Positions 10,546 through 19,809 of a DNA stretch of 22,354 nt are shown here, piece by piece. Origin of the DNA: Psilocybe azurescens. Lineage: Eukaryota; Basidiomycota; Agaricomycetes; Agaricales; Agrocybaceae. Position 1 is the first letter of the stretch. Every line of letters begins with the position of its first letter. The DNA lies in NCBI GenBank assembly GCA_023853785.1, contig JAJIRX010000285.1:1-22354 (forward strand). Direction: 5' to 3'. Below the pieces are notes generated by a model. That model ran no database searches and had not been told where the DNA came from. It saw only the letters and a program-made list of their open reading frames with translations. The position numbers and the translations under genes were made by a program.

Positions 10546-11188
10546 GTCATAAAGCTTATTTCTCAGAATGTACTTAGTGTATAAAACAATGCTTAGTTGG
10601 CCTTACATAATAATTGTTTACATAAGCTTATAAACAATGTATTGAAATCACATGATACAAGCTTTATGACCTGCTGCTACATGTCAGGGGGATGAGCAAA
10701 GCTTTTTTATTGACACTCCATGCCTCATGAAATAATAATAATAATAGCAGTCACTCTTGGGAATGAGCTGCACTCATCCCTCCTTTGCTTTACACCTCCT
10801 CATATAATATGTGGGAGAGGAATGAGCTGTGCTCACCCACCTCCCCTACTTCACAGCCTGCCCTACAGCTTGTTGGGGTTGCACTCTTGCATCCCACTAT
10901 GGAGGCACACAGCCTCTTCATAGTCAAATTATATATACTCAGTCAATAACAGTGAACAAATATTTACACACAGCACTCTATATTCTGTGTCCATTAAATA
11001 TTTCTTTGCTTTAACAATCTCAAACAAAAATTTTAAATCATATTAAATCCATTCCAACTAATCCACAGTACCTTTGTCACCATGTCTGTTTTAATATTCA
11101 CACACATGTCCACTCCCAACCAATCATTATCCTACTTTATATTTTATACAATACTGCACTACTCATTTACTATCTATCACTCACTTCA

Positions 11189-12175
11189 TAGGCACAGCAC
11201 CATAGGTGCCATGCTATTTTAAATTTCATAGCTTACACTTTTTCTCTTTGCAACCAAAATATTTGTCTCTATGCCCCACTACTTTGAGTCTACAAAATTT
11301 AATCACATTAATCTACACCCTATAGTACATTACAATCTAAAAGTCAATTTTTACACACAATAGTTAACAATGTATTTATTTTTACATGCATAAACTATAC
11401 TGGAGCTTTATACTGAATATATATATATATCATCTGTAGAGCATGGACAACTGTCTATTTCCAATTAGGAAATCATGTCCAAGTGCTATCTCAATATCCA
11501 CATCTTTATTTAAATAGCACCCACACACCTGCAAGTTTCTTCACTGTTACATGTCAGTCATAAGCTTGCTGGAGCAGTGCCCCTGCACTTTGCTGAGTTG
11601 GTGCTCCCCACCTCTATATTAAATATAATATAAATATTTCATCTCCACCTTTCCAAAGTCTAATGAAAACCATTTGGAAATGTTGCAATAAAAGCATGCC
11701 ATCTTCAACACCATGCTCATGCCAGTATACATTTCCACAATACATATATCCCCAGCCCACTCTTCAACAATCATTGTGTACATTATTTGTCACAAAAAGA
11801 ATTTTACTTTGCATCTTATATACAGAACTGGAACTATCCTGCTATCTGCAGCACCTGCAGCACTGTATCATTTTAAAATTATAGCTTATGCTCTTTACAA
11901 TTAAAATAGCTGTTCTCTCACTCCACTACATTTTTCTGCAAATTAATCACATTAATCTACAGCCCATAGTACATTAAAATTTACATGTTAGTTCTTGTGC
12001 CCAATAGTTAACTGTGTCTATATTTTTACCCACTACATGAGTAAAGCACACTGGAGCTTTATTCTCAAAAACAAAAAAATATTATCTGTACAGAACTGGA
12101 GACCACATATTTCCAGTTGTAAAATTGTGTCCCATTTCTATCTTTCTATCTACATCTTTATTTAAATAGTTCCAC
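11189..12175. repeat. Direct duplication inside the right arm
   Basis: A block at about 11189-11515 recurs at about 11836-12172, offset by roughly 645 bp. Shared landmarks are a GCAC(C/A)-rich start, AATCACATTAATCTACA, CTGGAGCTTTAT and CATCTTTATTTAAATAG. The left arm holds a shorter duplication of the same kind (about 9690-9790 and 9945-10060, both with GCAC/GCCAC then AGGTGCTGT). Between the right-arm copies, 11530-11830 has another partial copy of the loop-proximal unit (ACATGTCAGTCATAAGCTTG). Confidence 0.65.
11416..11432. repeat. (AT)n microsatellite
   Basis: A short run of AT dinucleotides lies in the right arm of the inverted repeat, just after the CTGGAGCTTTATACTG landmark. Confidence 0.6.
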
Positions 12176-12350
12176 CTTGTTCCACTCAAAAAACATTGTC
12201 ACCAACTGATAGTTCATTCCATACTAACTTGTTTACTGTCCCAATTGTATTCATTGTTTGCAAATTTATTCAGTGGTTTGCATTTGAATTTTTATAAACA
12301 GTCTCAACCACAATAACTGCTTACCAAAACCAACAGCCACAGAAAAATGC

Positions 12351-12777
12351 TTCAACACCACTGGAAATGGCTAATAGACACATAGAGGGGGGATAGGACA
12401 GGGTAAGTAAGATAGGATAGGAATTGAAAAGAGGGAGAGAATGAATGGAATGGAAGTTGAAATCGAGAAGCTAGCTAGCTGTGGTAGGATAGTAAGCACG
12501 AAAATAAAAAGCAAGCAAACAAGCGAGAGAGAGAAAGCGAAAGCGAAAGCAAGAACTCAGGAGTCGGAAAACCATACACACACACAAAAACTTGAACTCT
12601 TAACTCTCTTCACTCGTGACAACTCAACTCAACGACCGGCCAAGACAGCATCACCAGCACCAGCACCCACACCGCCAGCACGACCCCGCCGCTGCTGACG
12701 ACCGGTGCTAGTACGCACATGGACAACACCTCCATCGCGATCGATCGACCGATCCAGCTCTCTTTCCAAGCCCACAT
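12351..12777. other. 3' flank of the large GC-rich gene
   Basis: Purine-rich on the plus strand (runs of GAAAGC and GAGAGA around 12520-12560). It probably includes the 3' untranslated region of the minus-strand gene ending at 12778. No AATAAA for the minus strand was found here. A plus-strand open frame at 12441-12698 is Lys/Thr/Pro-rich and I do not regard it as a gene. CpG returns sharply from about 12480 onward. Confidence 0.4.
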
Positions 12778-15700
12778 TCACATTTCCATCTTCATACCAT
12801 GCATCTGCCCCACGCCCATAGGCACGCCCCCACGAATTTGAATCTGCGTATACTCAGACACAGACGCAGTAGTAGGACGCGAGGAGTTGCCAGATGCGGG
12901 ATAGGATTCCCAATCTAGCTCCAGACCGAGATCGATGTTCTGATTCTCCCCGTCGGGATCGTCGGTCCCATTCGCATTCGCATTGGCACTCGCACTCGCA
13001 CTCGCACTCGCACGAAGAGCAAGAGTAAGAGCGCGCGTGCGCGCCTCCAAATCGCGCTGCATGCGCACGTACATCTGCCGATCGCGGACGGGTTGTTCCT
13101 GTTCCCGCTCGCGCTCGCGCTGCCTCTGCGCCTCCTCGAGTGCGTCGACCTCGACGCCCGCCGGTGGCGATGCGGGTGCGGATACTGGTGTTGGTGCTGG
13201 CTGTTGCGTCGATGCCGCTGTCGCCGCCGCCGCTCTATCTCGTTGGTCTTGTTGGTTGTGTTGATGCTGCTGCTCACGCAGTGCATGAAGGGCGTGTAGC
13301 GGATTTGTCTCCGGCTGCGGCAGCGGCTGCGGCTCCACCCCCAATTCATGTGCAGTCGTATACATCCGCCTCTCGGCCCCAACCCCAGCCCCAGCCCCAG
13401 CCCATGTGAGTGGCTCCCGCTCCCGCTCATGCTCCAAGAAGTTCCTCCGCCATGTCGTCCACGCACCCAGCGCATGCTCCTCGTCCGCAGGCACATTCGC
13501 AACAAAAGCGCCTGCATCCCGGTCTAGCCTTTGCATCTCCTGCCTCTCGCGATCGCCTAGTACGCGCTCGTACTCTCTTTCAGTTTGGGCATCCATTCTC
13601 TGCATTTCTGGGCTCTCGAGGGCGTCTATCCGCGCCCTGTCCGCATCCGTTGCCATCGGAGTCTCCCGCCTCTGCAGCTGCAGTGGCTGCTCATTCCCAA
13701 CCCGAGCCCGAGGCTCAGCCTCACGAAGAGAGTTTATAAGGTCTTCGAGTGTCGTAGAAGAACCATTAGAAGGAGAAGGAAGTGACGAAGGACGAGATGA
13801 AGCGAGCAGCAGCGACATGACCGGCTGTGGTGAAGTTGAGGAGGGTGTTCCTACGCGTGTTCGTGATGGAGACCTTCTCCTCATGCGCGGGGGTGCCCGA
13901 ACAGCAGGAGCAGGAGGGGCATCATCAGAACCAGAAACACCACCAGCACCACCAGCACCACCAGCGGCAGCCGCAACGACACCGTCGATGATGCGCACGG
14001 CCTCCGCGGGCGGGTATGTGAGAGCAACGACCTCCGAGACACGCGCGACCAGCTGCTCGGTCGCCTGGTTGGGGTATATCCGCGGTCGCCGTGTAGGTGG
14101 GGCGGGACGATGTGTCGTTGTTGTTGTTGTATTGCCATGATCGTCCTCAGTCTGATTAGAAGATCCTGCGTCAGAGATATCCAGGGCATTCATTGGGATC
14201 GGGATCTGCTCCGGCGAGGCGACAGTCGCGCCTCCAAGCACCGTGTCCGTCTCTCCGCGGATGACCCGCGAGAGCATCTCGAGTCTGCGCGTCGCCCGGT
14301 CCCTTTCCGCCGTGAGCGCTCGTAGCATACGCACTGCGTTGCCCAGCTCGTTTCCTCTTACTCCTACTACTTCTCCTGCGCCTCCTAATCCTCCAGCTCC
14401 TCCTGCCGGGGTATCAGGAAACCCCAACGCCGCGAGTATATCAGGCAACGGCAACGGCGTGAGCACGTCCGCTACCCCCGCCGCCGCCAGCCGCGCTCCC
14501 ATTGGCATCATCGGGGTGCCAATTATACTTGTCGCTTCCCCGTCGCCGCTGGAACCTCGCTCTCATTTTCGATCTCAACCCCAGCATCAGCACCAGATGG
14601 AACACTTGAAGTCGCCGAGGATGTAGAAGCCGACAACGGCGAAACCGGCGACAGCGGTCACGCACTCCGCCCAGAACGTGTACACCACCCGCGCATTGTA
14701 CCGCGGCGCGCCCGTCCGCGCGTCGTACGTCGTCGTCGATGGGCGTGGCAGCCAGTATTCGGGGCCCACCGGCGCGTGTATGCGCCTCGTGGCCGATGTC
14801 GATGTCGATGTCGAAGTTGATGCCAATGCTGGCGCTGAAGGAGCAGATACCGCTAACACACCAGCCCCAGCACCAGAAGGAGGAGGCAGAGGTGAGACAA
14901 ACCACTGCTGCAGGTCCGCAAGCATGTCACGCTCCCGGTCGGTGAATTGATTGGTGTTGATGTTGGCAGCCGTGAGTAAATCTCGTATCCGAAGGGTGTT
15001 GATATTGGCGGCGGGGTTGGCATTGGCGGCGGCATTGGCGACAACGTTGACGTTGTTGTTGCTTGTATTGCCCGCATCCGCATTCGCGCTTTCACCACCT
15101 GCACCACCCTCTCCGCCCTCAGCCGCCTGCCTCGCCCTCGCCCTCTCCCTCTCCTCCATGCGCAACCTCACCCGCCGCCCGCGGAATGTCTCGCTCGCGT
15201 CCCCTCCCGCGCCCTCGCCCACCGTCCCCACGCCCCTGCGCCTCAGTGGCCCCGCGCCTATCAGCCCCAACGGACTCGGAGTCTCCCCGCACGCAGCCCT
15301 CGCACCGGACTCGCACCCCTATCCATCCCCGCCCGCAAGCCTGCATCAAACACGGCCCTCCTGTCCCGACCCGGTCCTATCCCTATTGTCGGCGTCGGCT
15401 GTTGCTGGGTTCCAGTTCCAGTTCCAGCTGCCTGTCCGCGTTGGTTTCGATTTTGAGTTCCACTCGCACTCGCACTCGCACTCGCATTGATGCCGCCGCG
15501 CGCACGAGCACGAGCCGCATTCACACGTGGACGACTCCGAGCAGAGAGCGCTGCGACAGACGTCGCGTGGAACGTCGCGCACGCGAGGATGGGTGACGCG
15601 CGCGCAATGGCGCAGGGCGTGTATCGCGTGCCGAGGGGGTTGCCGCTGTGTTGTTAGAGGAGGGGAGGGAGAAAGAGGGTTAGATGGGTTGGAAACAGAG

Positions 15701-18252
15701 AGAGCGAGAACAAGGAAGAGATGAGGAAAGGGGTAAGGAGGAATAAAAAAGAATAGAATAGAATAGAAGGATAAATAGAAAAAATGCTAAAAGAACCAAA
15801 AAGAAAGAAGAAAAGCACACACCAAACAGCACAGCCTACACACTCCCTCACGCACCCGCACTGTGCGTGGAGCACACGCGTCGTGTCGGCCTCCATCGGG
15901 CGCGCGAGCCTGTCGTACCAGCGTTCTCTCTGGGGATCTCCCGCATGCCCTGGAGCCTGAGTCCGAGCCTGATCTTGAGCCCGACGTGGGCCCTCCCTCC
16001 GCGAAAAATAAACAGGGTCCATTGGGACGACCACACCCTCCGCCGGCCCATCCGCTGCGTAGGTGTGGGCAACTGCATTTGCATTGGCTAGTGTGATCGG
16101 CGGCGCGTTTGCGTTTGCGTTTGCGTGTGCGTGTGCACCCATCGTCCCATCCCCATCCCCATCCCCAGCAGGAGGTGGTGGCGGAGGCGGAGGATCCCAC
16201 ACAGGGAAATCTACAGGACGATTCAACCCCGCACTGGCATTGGCCCTCGCAGCGCCGCCGCCAACTCCACGCATGTACGCAGCCGACAGGAAGTACCACG
16301 GCGGACGATGCAGATGCGGGCGCGTGTTTGAATCAGGAGGAGCAGTCGGTGCGCGCGGGACGGCGCGCGCATGCACATGCACTCTCGCGCCGCAGCCCGT
16401 TGACGCCGATGCACCTTCCCCTTGCGCGTTTTCATCGTCGGAGCTGAAGAATCCGGGAGGTGAGTGGGTAGTTGTGGTCATGCTAGATGATGAAGCGCCA
16501 CAGATGAGGATGAAGCTCTCCTGTTCAGGCTGGGGTGCAGGTACGGGCAAGGATAAGGGTAAGGTGGATTGCTGGTTGACGGCAGAGGGCCCGGGGGTGG
16601 TAATAATGTGAGTTGTTTGAGGACCTGTTGGTGCTCTTGTTGACGTTGATGGCTCTGGCTCTGGCTCTGGCTCTGGTATTGTGGGTGGCGTCACCGGTAC
16701 TATTACTGCTGCTGCTGCTCCTTCCACCTCCTCTCCCACACCCACCACATCTTCCTCTCCCATCTCAGATCCAGACCCAGACCCCTCCCACTCTCTCCCC
16801 CACTCTCCAGGCACCAGGTCCGGGTCCTCTGTGCGGCGCTGCGCCTCGCGGTCCACAGCCTCCGCGTCGTTCGTCGGGACGGGCAGAGGCGCGATGTTGC
16901 TCGCGTTATGGGGATCAGGATGCGGAACCGCAAGCAGCGACCCCGCAATCCGCGCGATCTCGTCATCCGCCGCATTGTGTGTATCTGCGCGCGCGGGTGC
17001 GGTTGCCGTGGCCCAGTCCCCGTTATGGTTAGCCCTGTGGCCATTTTCTCTGTGGCCATTATCGAAATAGTCAAAATCAGCGTCATCAAACCTGTCGAAG
17101 CGATCCTCATCTAATCCCCCGCGGTCAAGGCGTTCATCCCCATCCCCACCCCCATCGTAATCGTAATCGAAGTCGTGCACTGGGATGTCGTCAGAGAGCC
17201 TGCCTACGCTAACGCTTACGCCGGCATCGGCAGCAGGTTCGTGGAAAGGAGCAAGGCGCGCGGAGGCGGGGTAGTGGGTAGGGGGTAGGGGTATTGGAGG
17301 CGGGGAAGAGGCAGAGGAGAGGTCGCTGTCGTCGAATGCGTGGCCACGCCCAGGATCCGGGAGGTACTCGATGGGGTAGGAAAGGAGCGCCCGGGCCGTG
17401 CGTACTGCCGCTGCGTATGGATTGGAGGCGGCGGCGGGCTGAACAGCAGGGTCGTACGCATAAGGGCCGTACGCATAAGGGTCGTACTCGTATTCTGCTT
17501 CGTAGTCGTAGTCGTAGTCGTGTTCTCCCGCTCCTTCTCCTTCTCCATTCCAGTCTCCCTCCTCTTCCCCGTCCCCGTCCCCACCAGCACCCACACCCAC
17601 ACCCACAAAGTCATCCAGCGCTCCCTCGTGCACCATCCCCGGGCCCATGCCCATACCCATGCGCACGGCGCCGCGCCGGCGCAGACGCGACGCCTCCCCT
17701 GTGCGCACGAGATCATCGAGCATGATCGTGTCGTCTGCGTCGGTTACGGTTGGGGATGGTGTGAGTTGAGATGGGGCTGCGATGGGGTCTGAGGTAGGGC
17801 TCGAGTTCCTAGTGTGAGCTGGGATTGAGGCAGGGCTTGCAGGCGTTGACGTTGACGTTGAGGGCGTGGGTGCGGGTGATGTTGATATTGATGATGGGAT
17901 CATTAACGACGGAGGCGCTGACGATGACGATGATGGTGACGATGCAGGTGCTGTTGACGGAGGGAGTGGCGTCGGTGCAGAGTCCGAGACCACGTTCACG
18001 CTCGCGGTAATCGTCGCGGGCACTGGTGGGTCTGCAGATGATTCAGAAGCCGCCGGCGGTGGCGAAGAATGCAGATCCGATGGTCGGAGCGTTACAAAGA
18101 TGGGGGAGACGACGAGCTGGAGGAGCTGGAGGATGCGGATGACGTAGAAGACGCGTAGGATAGCGTGGACGAGGACGACGCGGACGAGGATGACCGTGAT
18201 CGCGTCATGATCGGCACCAGTGGTTCTGGTTCTGGTTCTGGTGCTGGAGGCA
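12778..18252 (-). CDS. Large low-complexity protein with a membrane segment, four exons
   Basis: Family not recognised. Exons on minus: ?-15856, 15645-15317, 15257-14606, 14548-12778. Introns are 15855-15646 (210 nt, GTGCGTGAG to ACACAG, T-rich), 15316-15258 (59 nt, GTGCGAG to TGATAG) and 14605-14549 (57 nt, GTGTTCC to TTCCAG). All three keep frame, and from the first in-frame ATG (17903) they give exactly 1599 codons plus TGA. The N-terminal part is acidic and Asp/Tyr/Pro-rich. The exon 1/2 junction reads HAQCGGNPLGTRYTPCAIAR. A hydrophobic segment, VVYTFWAECVTAVAGFAVVG, ends exon 3 (about residues 985-1008) and is probably transmembrane. The last exon is Ala/Gly/Arg-rich with SA and NA dipeptide repeats. 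The start is uncertain: the same frame stays open upstream of 17903 with a hydrophobic stretch (VILVRVVLVHAILRVFYVIR) whose codons mostly end in C, but no ATG lies in it. The ATG at 18252 has a good context (GAAAGAAATGCC) but is out of frame. Confidence 0.7.
12979..13016. repeat. In-frame hexanucleotide repeat (SA/NA dipeptides)
   Basis: The plus strand reads CATTCG then GCACTC hexamers, which encode SASASASA followed by NANANG on the minus strand. The same hexamer encodes SASASASA in exon 2 at 15461-15487. Confidence 0.75.
15461..15487. repeat. In-frame hexanucleotide repeat in exon 2
   Basis: Four to five CACTCG units encode SASASASASG on the minus strand, matching the array at 12979-13016 in the last exon of the same gene. 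Confidence 0.75.
16104..16136. repeat. Hexanucleotide repeat encoding Ala-Asn/Ala-His runs
   Basis: The plus strand has GCGTTT units passing into GCGTGT units, coding AHAHANANANA on the minus strand. Adjacent CCCCAT units (about 16144-16168) code for GDGDGDG. Confidence 0.7.
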
Positions 18253-18423
18253 TTTCTTTCACAATGAGTGGGGGTGCATGTATACTCGAGTATTTGAGTA
18301 CGTGAAGAGGGTTGGGTCGCAGTTCGTGAAACTAAGCGAGAAAACAAAGCGAGAAAGGGCCAGTTGATTTCGTACTCGAAACTCGGATACCTCGTGGAAT
18401 CTACGATCGCAGTCAGTCTGCAC

Positions 18424-18690
18424 GCTAAACCGACTCGAGCATTCACATGCACAGCGCACCTGAGTATTCGTTTCCCCAAAAAAAGGTTGTTCGTGTATAT
18501 GGTGTGGCGCTAAACTAAACTCAAAATGCCCGGGGCGTGGGTGTAACCATTCATTAGTACACTCTCAACCTGAACTGGCTCAAGCACTTGCAACGCACCA
18601 AAGTATCCCTTTCCCGCAAAAAACGAGTTGTTCGTGTACTCGTGTATATGGTTCGAGTTGGAGTTGCGCCAGACTGAACTCGAAAATGCC
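18424..18690. repeat. Divergent tandem duplication upstream of the large gene
   Basis: Segment 18424-18530 and segment 18569-18690 align over about 105-120 bp. Shared landmarks are an (A/G)CTCGAGCA-like start, GCGCACC/GCACCAAAGTAT, TTTCCC then a run of A, GTTGTTCGTGT, GTGTATATGGT, and ACT(A/G)AACTC(A/G)AAAATGCC. The second copy has extra CGAGTT-type insertions. The position suggests a promoter or 5' untranslated duplication of the gene ending at 12778, or of a gene fragment. Confidence 0.6.
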
Positions 18691-18768
18691 ATCAGTTCTC
18701 CGTGCTAGTCATCCTTGCCCACGGAACTCGATGGATGTGAAAGGGTTTATTCTTGAACGAGCACTCAC

Positions 18769-18930
18769 CATCAGGGCTGCATCTTTCTCAATGATTTCCT
18801 TGTGCGGACGCTTTTGCAGTTTATGCACTTTCCTACTTTGAGGTGATAGCAGATCGGCTCTATTCATTGACTCGGTTGTCCACTTTTGGAGTTCACCATA
18901 CCACCGTCTGCACCTGGTCCGATGTATCAT
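18769..18930 (-). CDS. Possible exon fragment, unidentified
   Basis: On the minus strand this open segment reads CRRWYGELQKWTTESMNRAD, LLSPQSRKVHKLQKRPHKE and IIEKDAALM, and ends at a strong donor (ATG|GTGAGTG at 18769/18768). It is Lys/Arg-rich and likely helical. I could not find the acceptor or the next exon, and the sequence following the donor in frame ends soon (18709). It lies just downstream, on the minus strand, of duplicated segment copy 1. It may be a piece of a truncated gene. Confidence 0.3.
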
Positions 18931-19045
18931 CCTCGATGCTTTCCTTCAGGGCCGTAGGATTGAATACCACTCGAAGGCTCATAACACTCAACGTGTGTCG
19001 CACTTCGTACATTCAACACATAATCTCTCATGTGTATGTTAGCCG
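18927..19045 (-). pseudogene. Copy 1 of a duplicated coding-like segment
   Basis: The minus strand reads HMRDYVLNVRSATHVECYEP then SSGIQSYGP. It aligns with the copy at 19373-19461, which reads VRMRDYVLKVKSTTHIECYE then IGIQNYGP. Between the copies the differences are mostly synonymous (AGA/AGG, ACA/ACG, TAT/TAC) or conservative (N/K, R/K, A/T, V/I), with one small in-frame indel. That pattern argues it was coding when it duplicated. No domain is recognised. Confidence 0.4.
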
Positions 19046-19372
19046 ACAAATTCCGTCGTCGTCCATTCCTCACAACGCGGAGTACAATGCAGATTACTGC
19101 ATGGGCATATTGCGTGTCCACGTTTCTCCCGCTCTTTTGGACGTATTGAGGGCCAGTGTATCATCATAGAGATGTCTCATATCTCATCACCGTCCTCTCA
19201 TCACGATGGACGTGGCACCGTTGTCAGATCCCAGGCTATACCTGCCTTTGGATCCTTGATCGATCATCAACCACTGACAATGCATTCGGAACTCAATTAC
19301 ACAGATCCAACACCTGAACTACGGCCACCGTAAAGTCGTTGCGTACGTCCATAGGCACTCGTTCTCGAAATA

Positions 19373-19461
19373 GGGCCATAGTTTTGAATACCAATCTCGT
19401 AACACTCAATGTGCGTCGTACTTTTTACTTTCAACACATAATCCCTCATGCGTACGTTACG
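19373..19461 (-). pseudogene. Copy 2 of the duplicated segment, next to the hAT end
   Basis: The partner of the segment at 18927-19045, about 420 bp away. The open minus-strand frame continues beyond the shared part as ISRTSAYGRTQRLYGG to about 19297. Its upstream end is interrupted by the hAT terminus at 19464, four to six bases beyond the shared TAACGTACGCATGAG, so the transposon appears to have inserted into or immediately beside this copy. Confidence 0.4.
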
Positions 19462-19463
19462 AT

Positions 19464-19556
19464 TAGGGACTAACTCGGATCTATCCGGGTAGTATCCGTA
19501 TCCGAACCGCGGATATTTGCCAAATACGGTTCGGATACGGCTCGGATACACTAATC
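19464..19556. mobile_element. Terminus and subterminal repeats of an Ac-like hAT element
   Basis: The element appears to begin with TAGGGACTAAC at 19464. Ac-type elements start with TAGGGATGAAA, so the TAGGGA end matches. Inside it, CGGAT or its complement ATCCG occurs about eight times within 90 bp, as expected of subterminal transposase-binding repeats. The eight bases before it (19456-19463, GTTACGAT) are the candidate target-site duplication; the partner copy lies beyond the right edge. Confidence 0.6.
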
Positions 19557-19809
19557 CGTTTAAGACCCGTGCCCCAAGGGGGTAGCAGCGGCAGCCGGCA
19601 GCGGCTTGGCGGCGACATGTTAGTAAAGTAGTTCATGGATTAAATTCCATCCCTATAGCCAATTATTGTCCGTTTTGCTCATATTTGGGTGCATTGGAAG
19701 AGAAAAGAGCAGTAGAATTTAAATATAGCAAAATATAAGCCAAAATAGTTATAATTTTTACACAGTGAAGGTGACAAGGTTCAATTTACATTCTTGCTGA
19801 TAGTTATTT
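19557..19809 (-). other. 3' untranslated part of the hAT element
   Basis: Between the transposase stop (19810) and the subterminal repeats there is no coding frame. A short GC-rich stretch (about 19565-19618, GGCAGC-type repeats) is followed by AT-rich DNA. Confidence 0.4.

Larger units (their letters stand above)
9236..12350. mobile_element. 3.1-kb imperfect inverted repeat (foldback or giant-hairpin element)
   Basis: The left arm (9236-10557) pairs with the right arm (10659-12350) around a loop of about 101 bp. Anchor pairs seen by eye are GGTCATAAAGCTT (10545-10557) with AAGCTTTATGACC (10659-10671); GAGTATATATAATTTGACTA (10178-10197) with its exact complement at 10921-10940; GCTGTAGATTGATATGATTA (from 9591) with segments at about 11300-11318 and 11943-11963; and a 33-bp stretch at 9340-9372 with 12209-12241. 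Arms differ by many transitions and several insertions, and the right arm is longer because part of it is duplicated. No convincing protein is encoded. The element is AT-rich and nearly without CpG. Outer ends are approximate and I could not define a target-site duplication. Confidence 0.8.

Noticed and set aside
10730..10746. An AAT/ATA trinucleotide run considered as a microsatellite of interest
   Set aside because: It is too short and lies in AT-rich DNA where such runs are common.
12441..12698. A plus-strand open frame rich in Lys, Thr and Pro
   Set aside because: It is driven by GAAAGC and CCAGCAC simple repeats and lies in the probable 3' untranslated region of the minus-strand gene. 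No splice or start evidence was seen.
13406..14140. A long plus-strand open frame (244 codons) opposite the last exon of the large gene
   Set aside because: It is antisense to an exon with consistent splice frames, is Ser/Arg/Ala-rich as expected from the opposite strand of GC-rich low-complexity DNA, and several other antisense frames here are equally long.
18090..18252. A Ser-rich start from ATG 18252 joined by a 64-nt GTAACG-CTGCAG intron
   Set aside because: The donor, branch-like CTGAAT and acceptor look good, but splicing there leaves the downstream exon out of frame, and codon third positions favour the other frame. It is kept only as a caveat.
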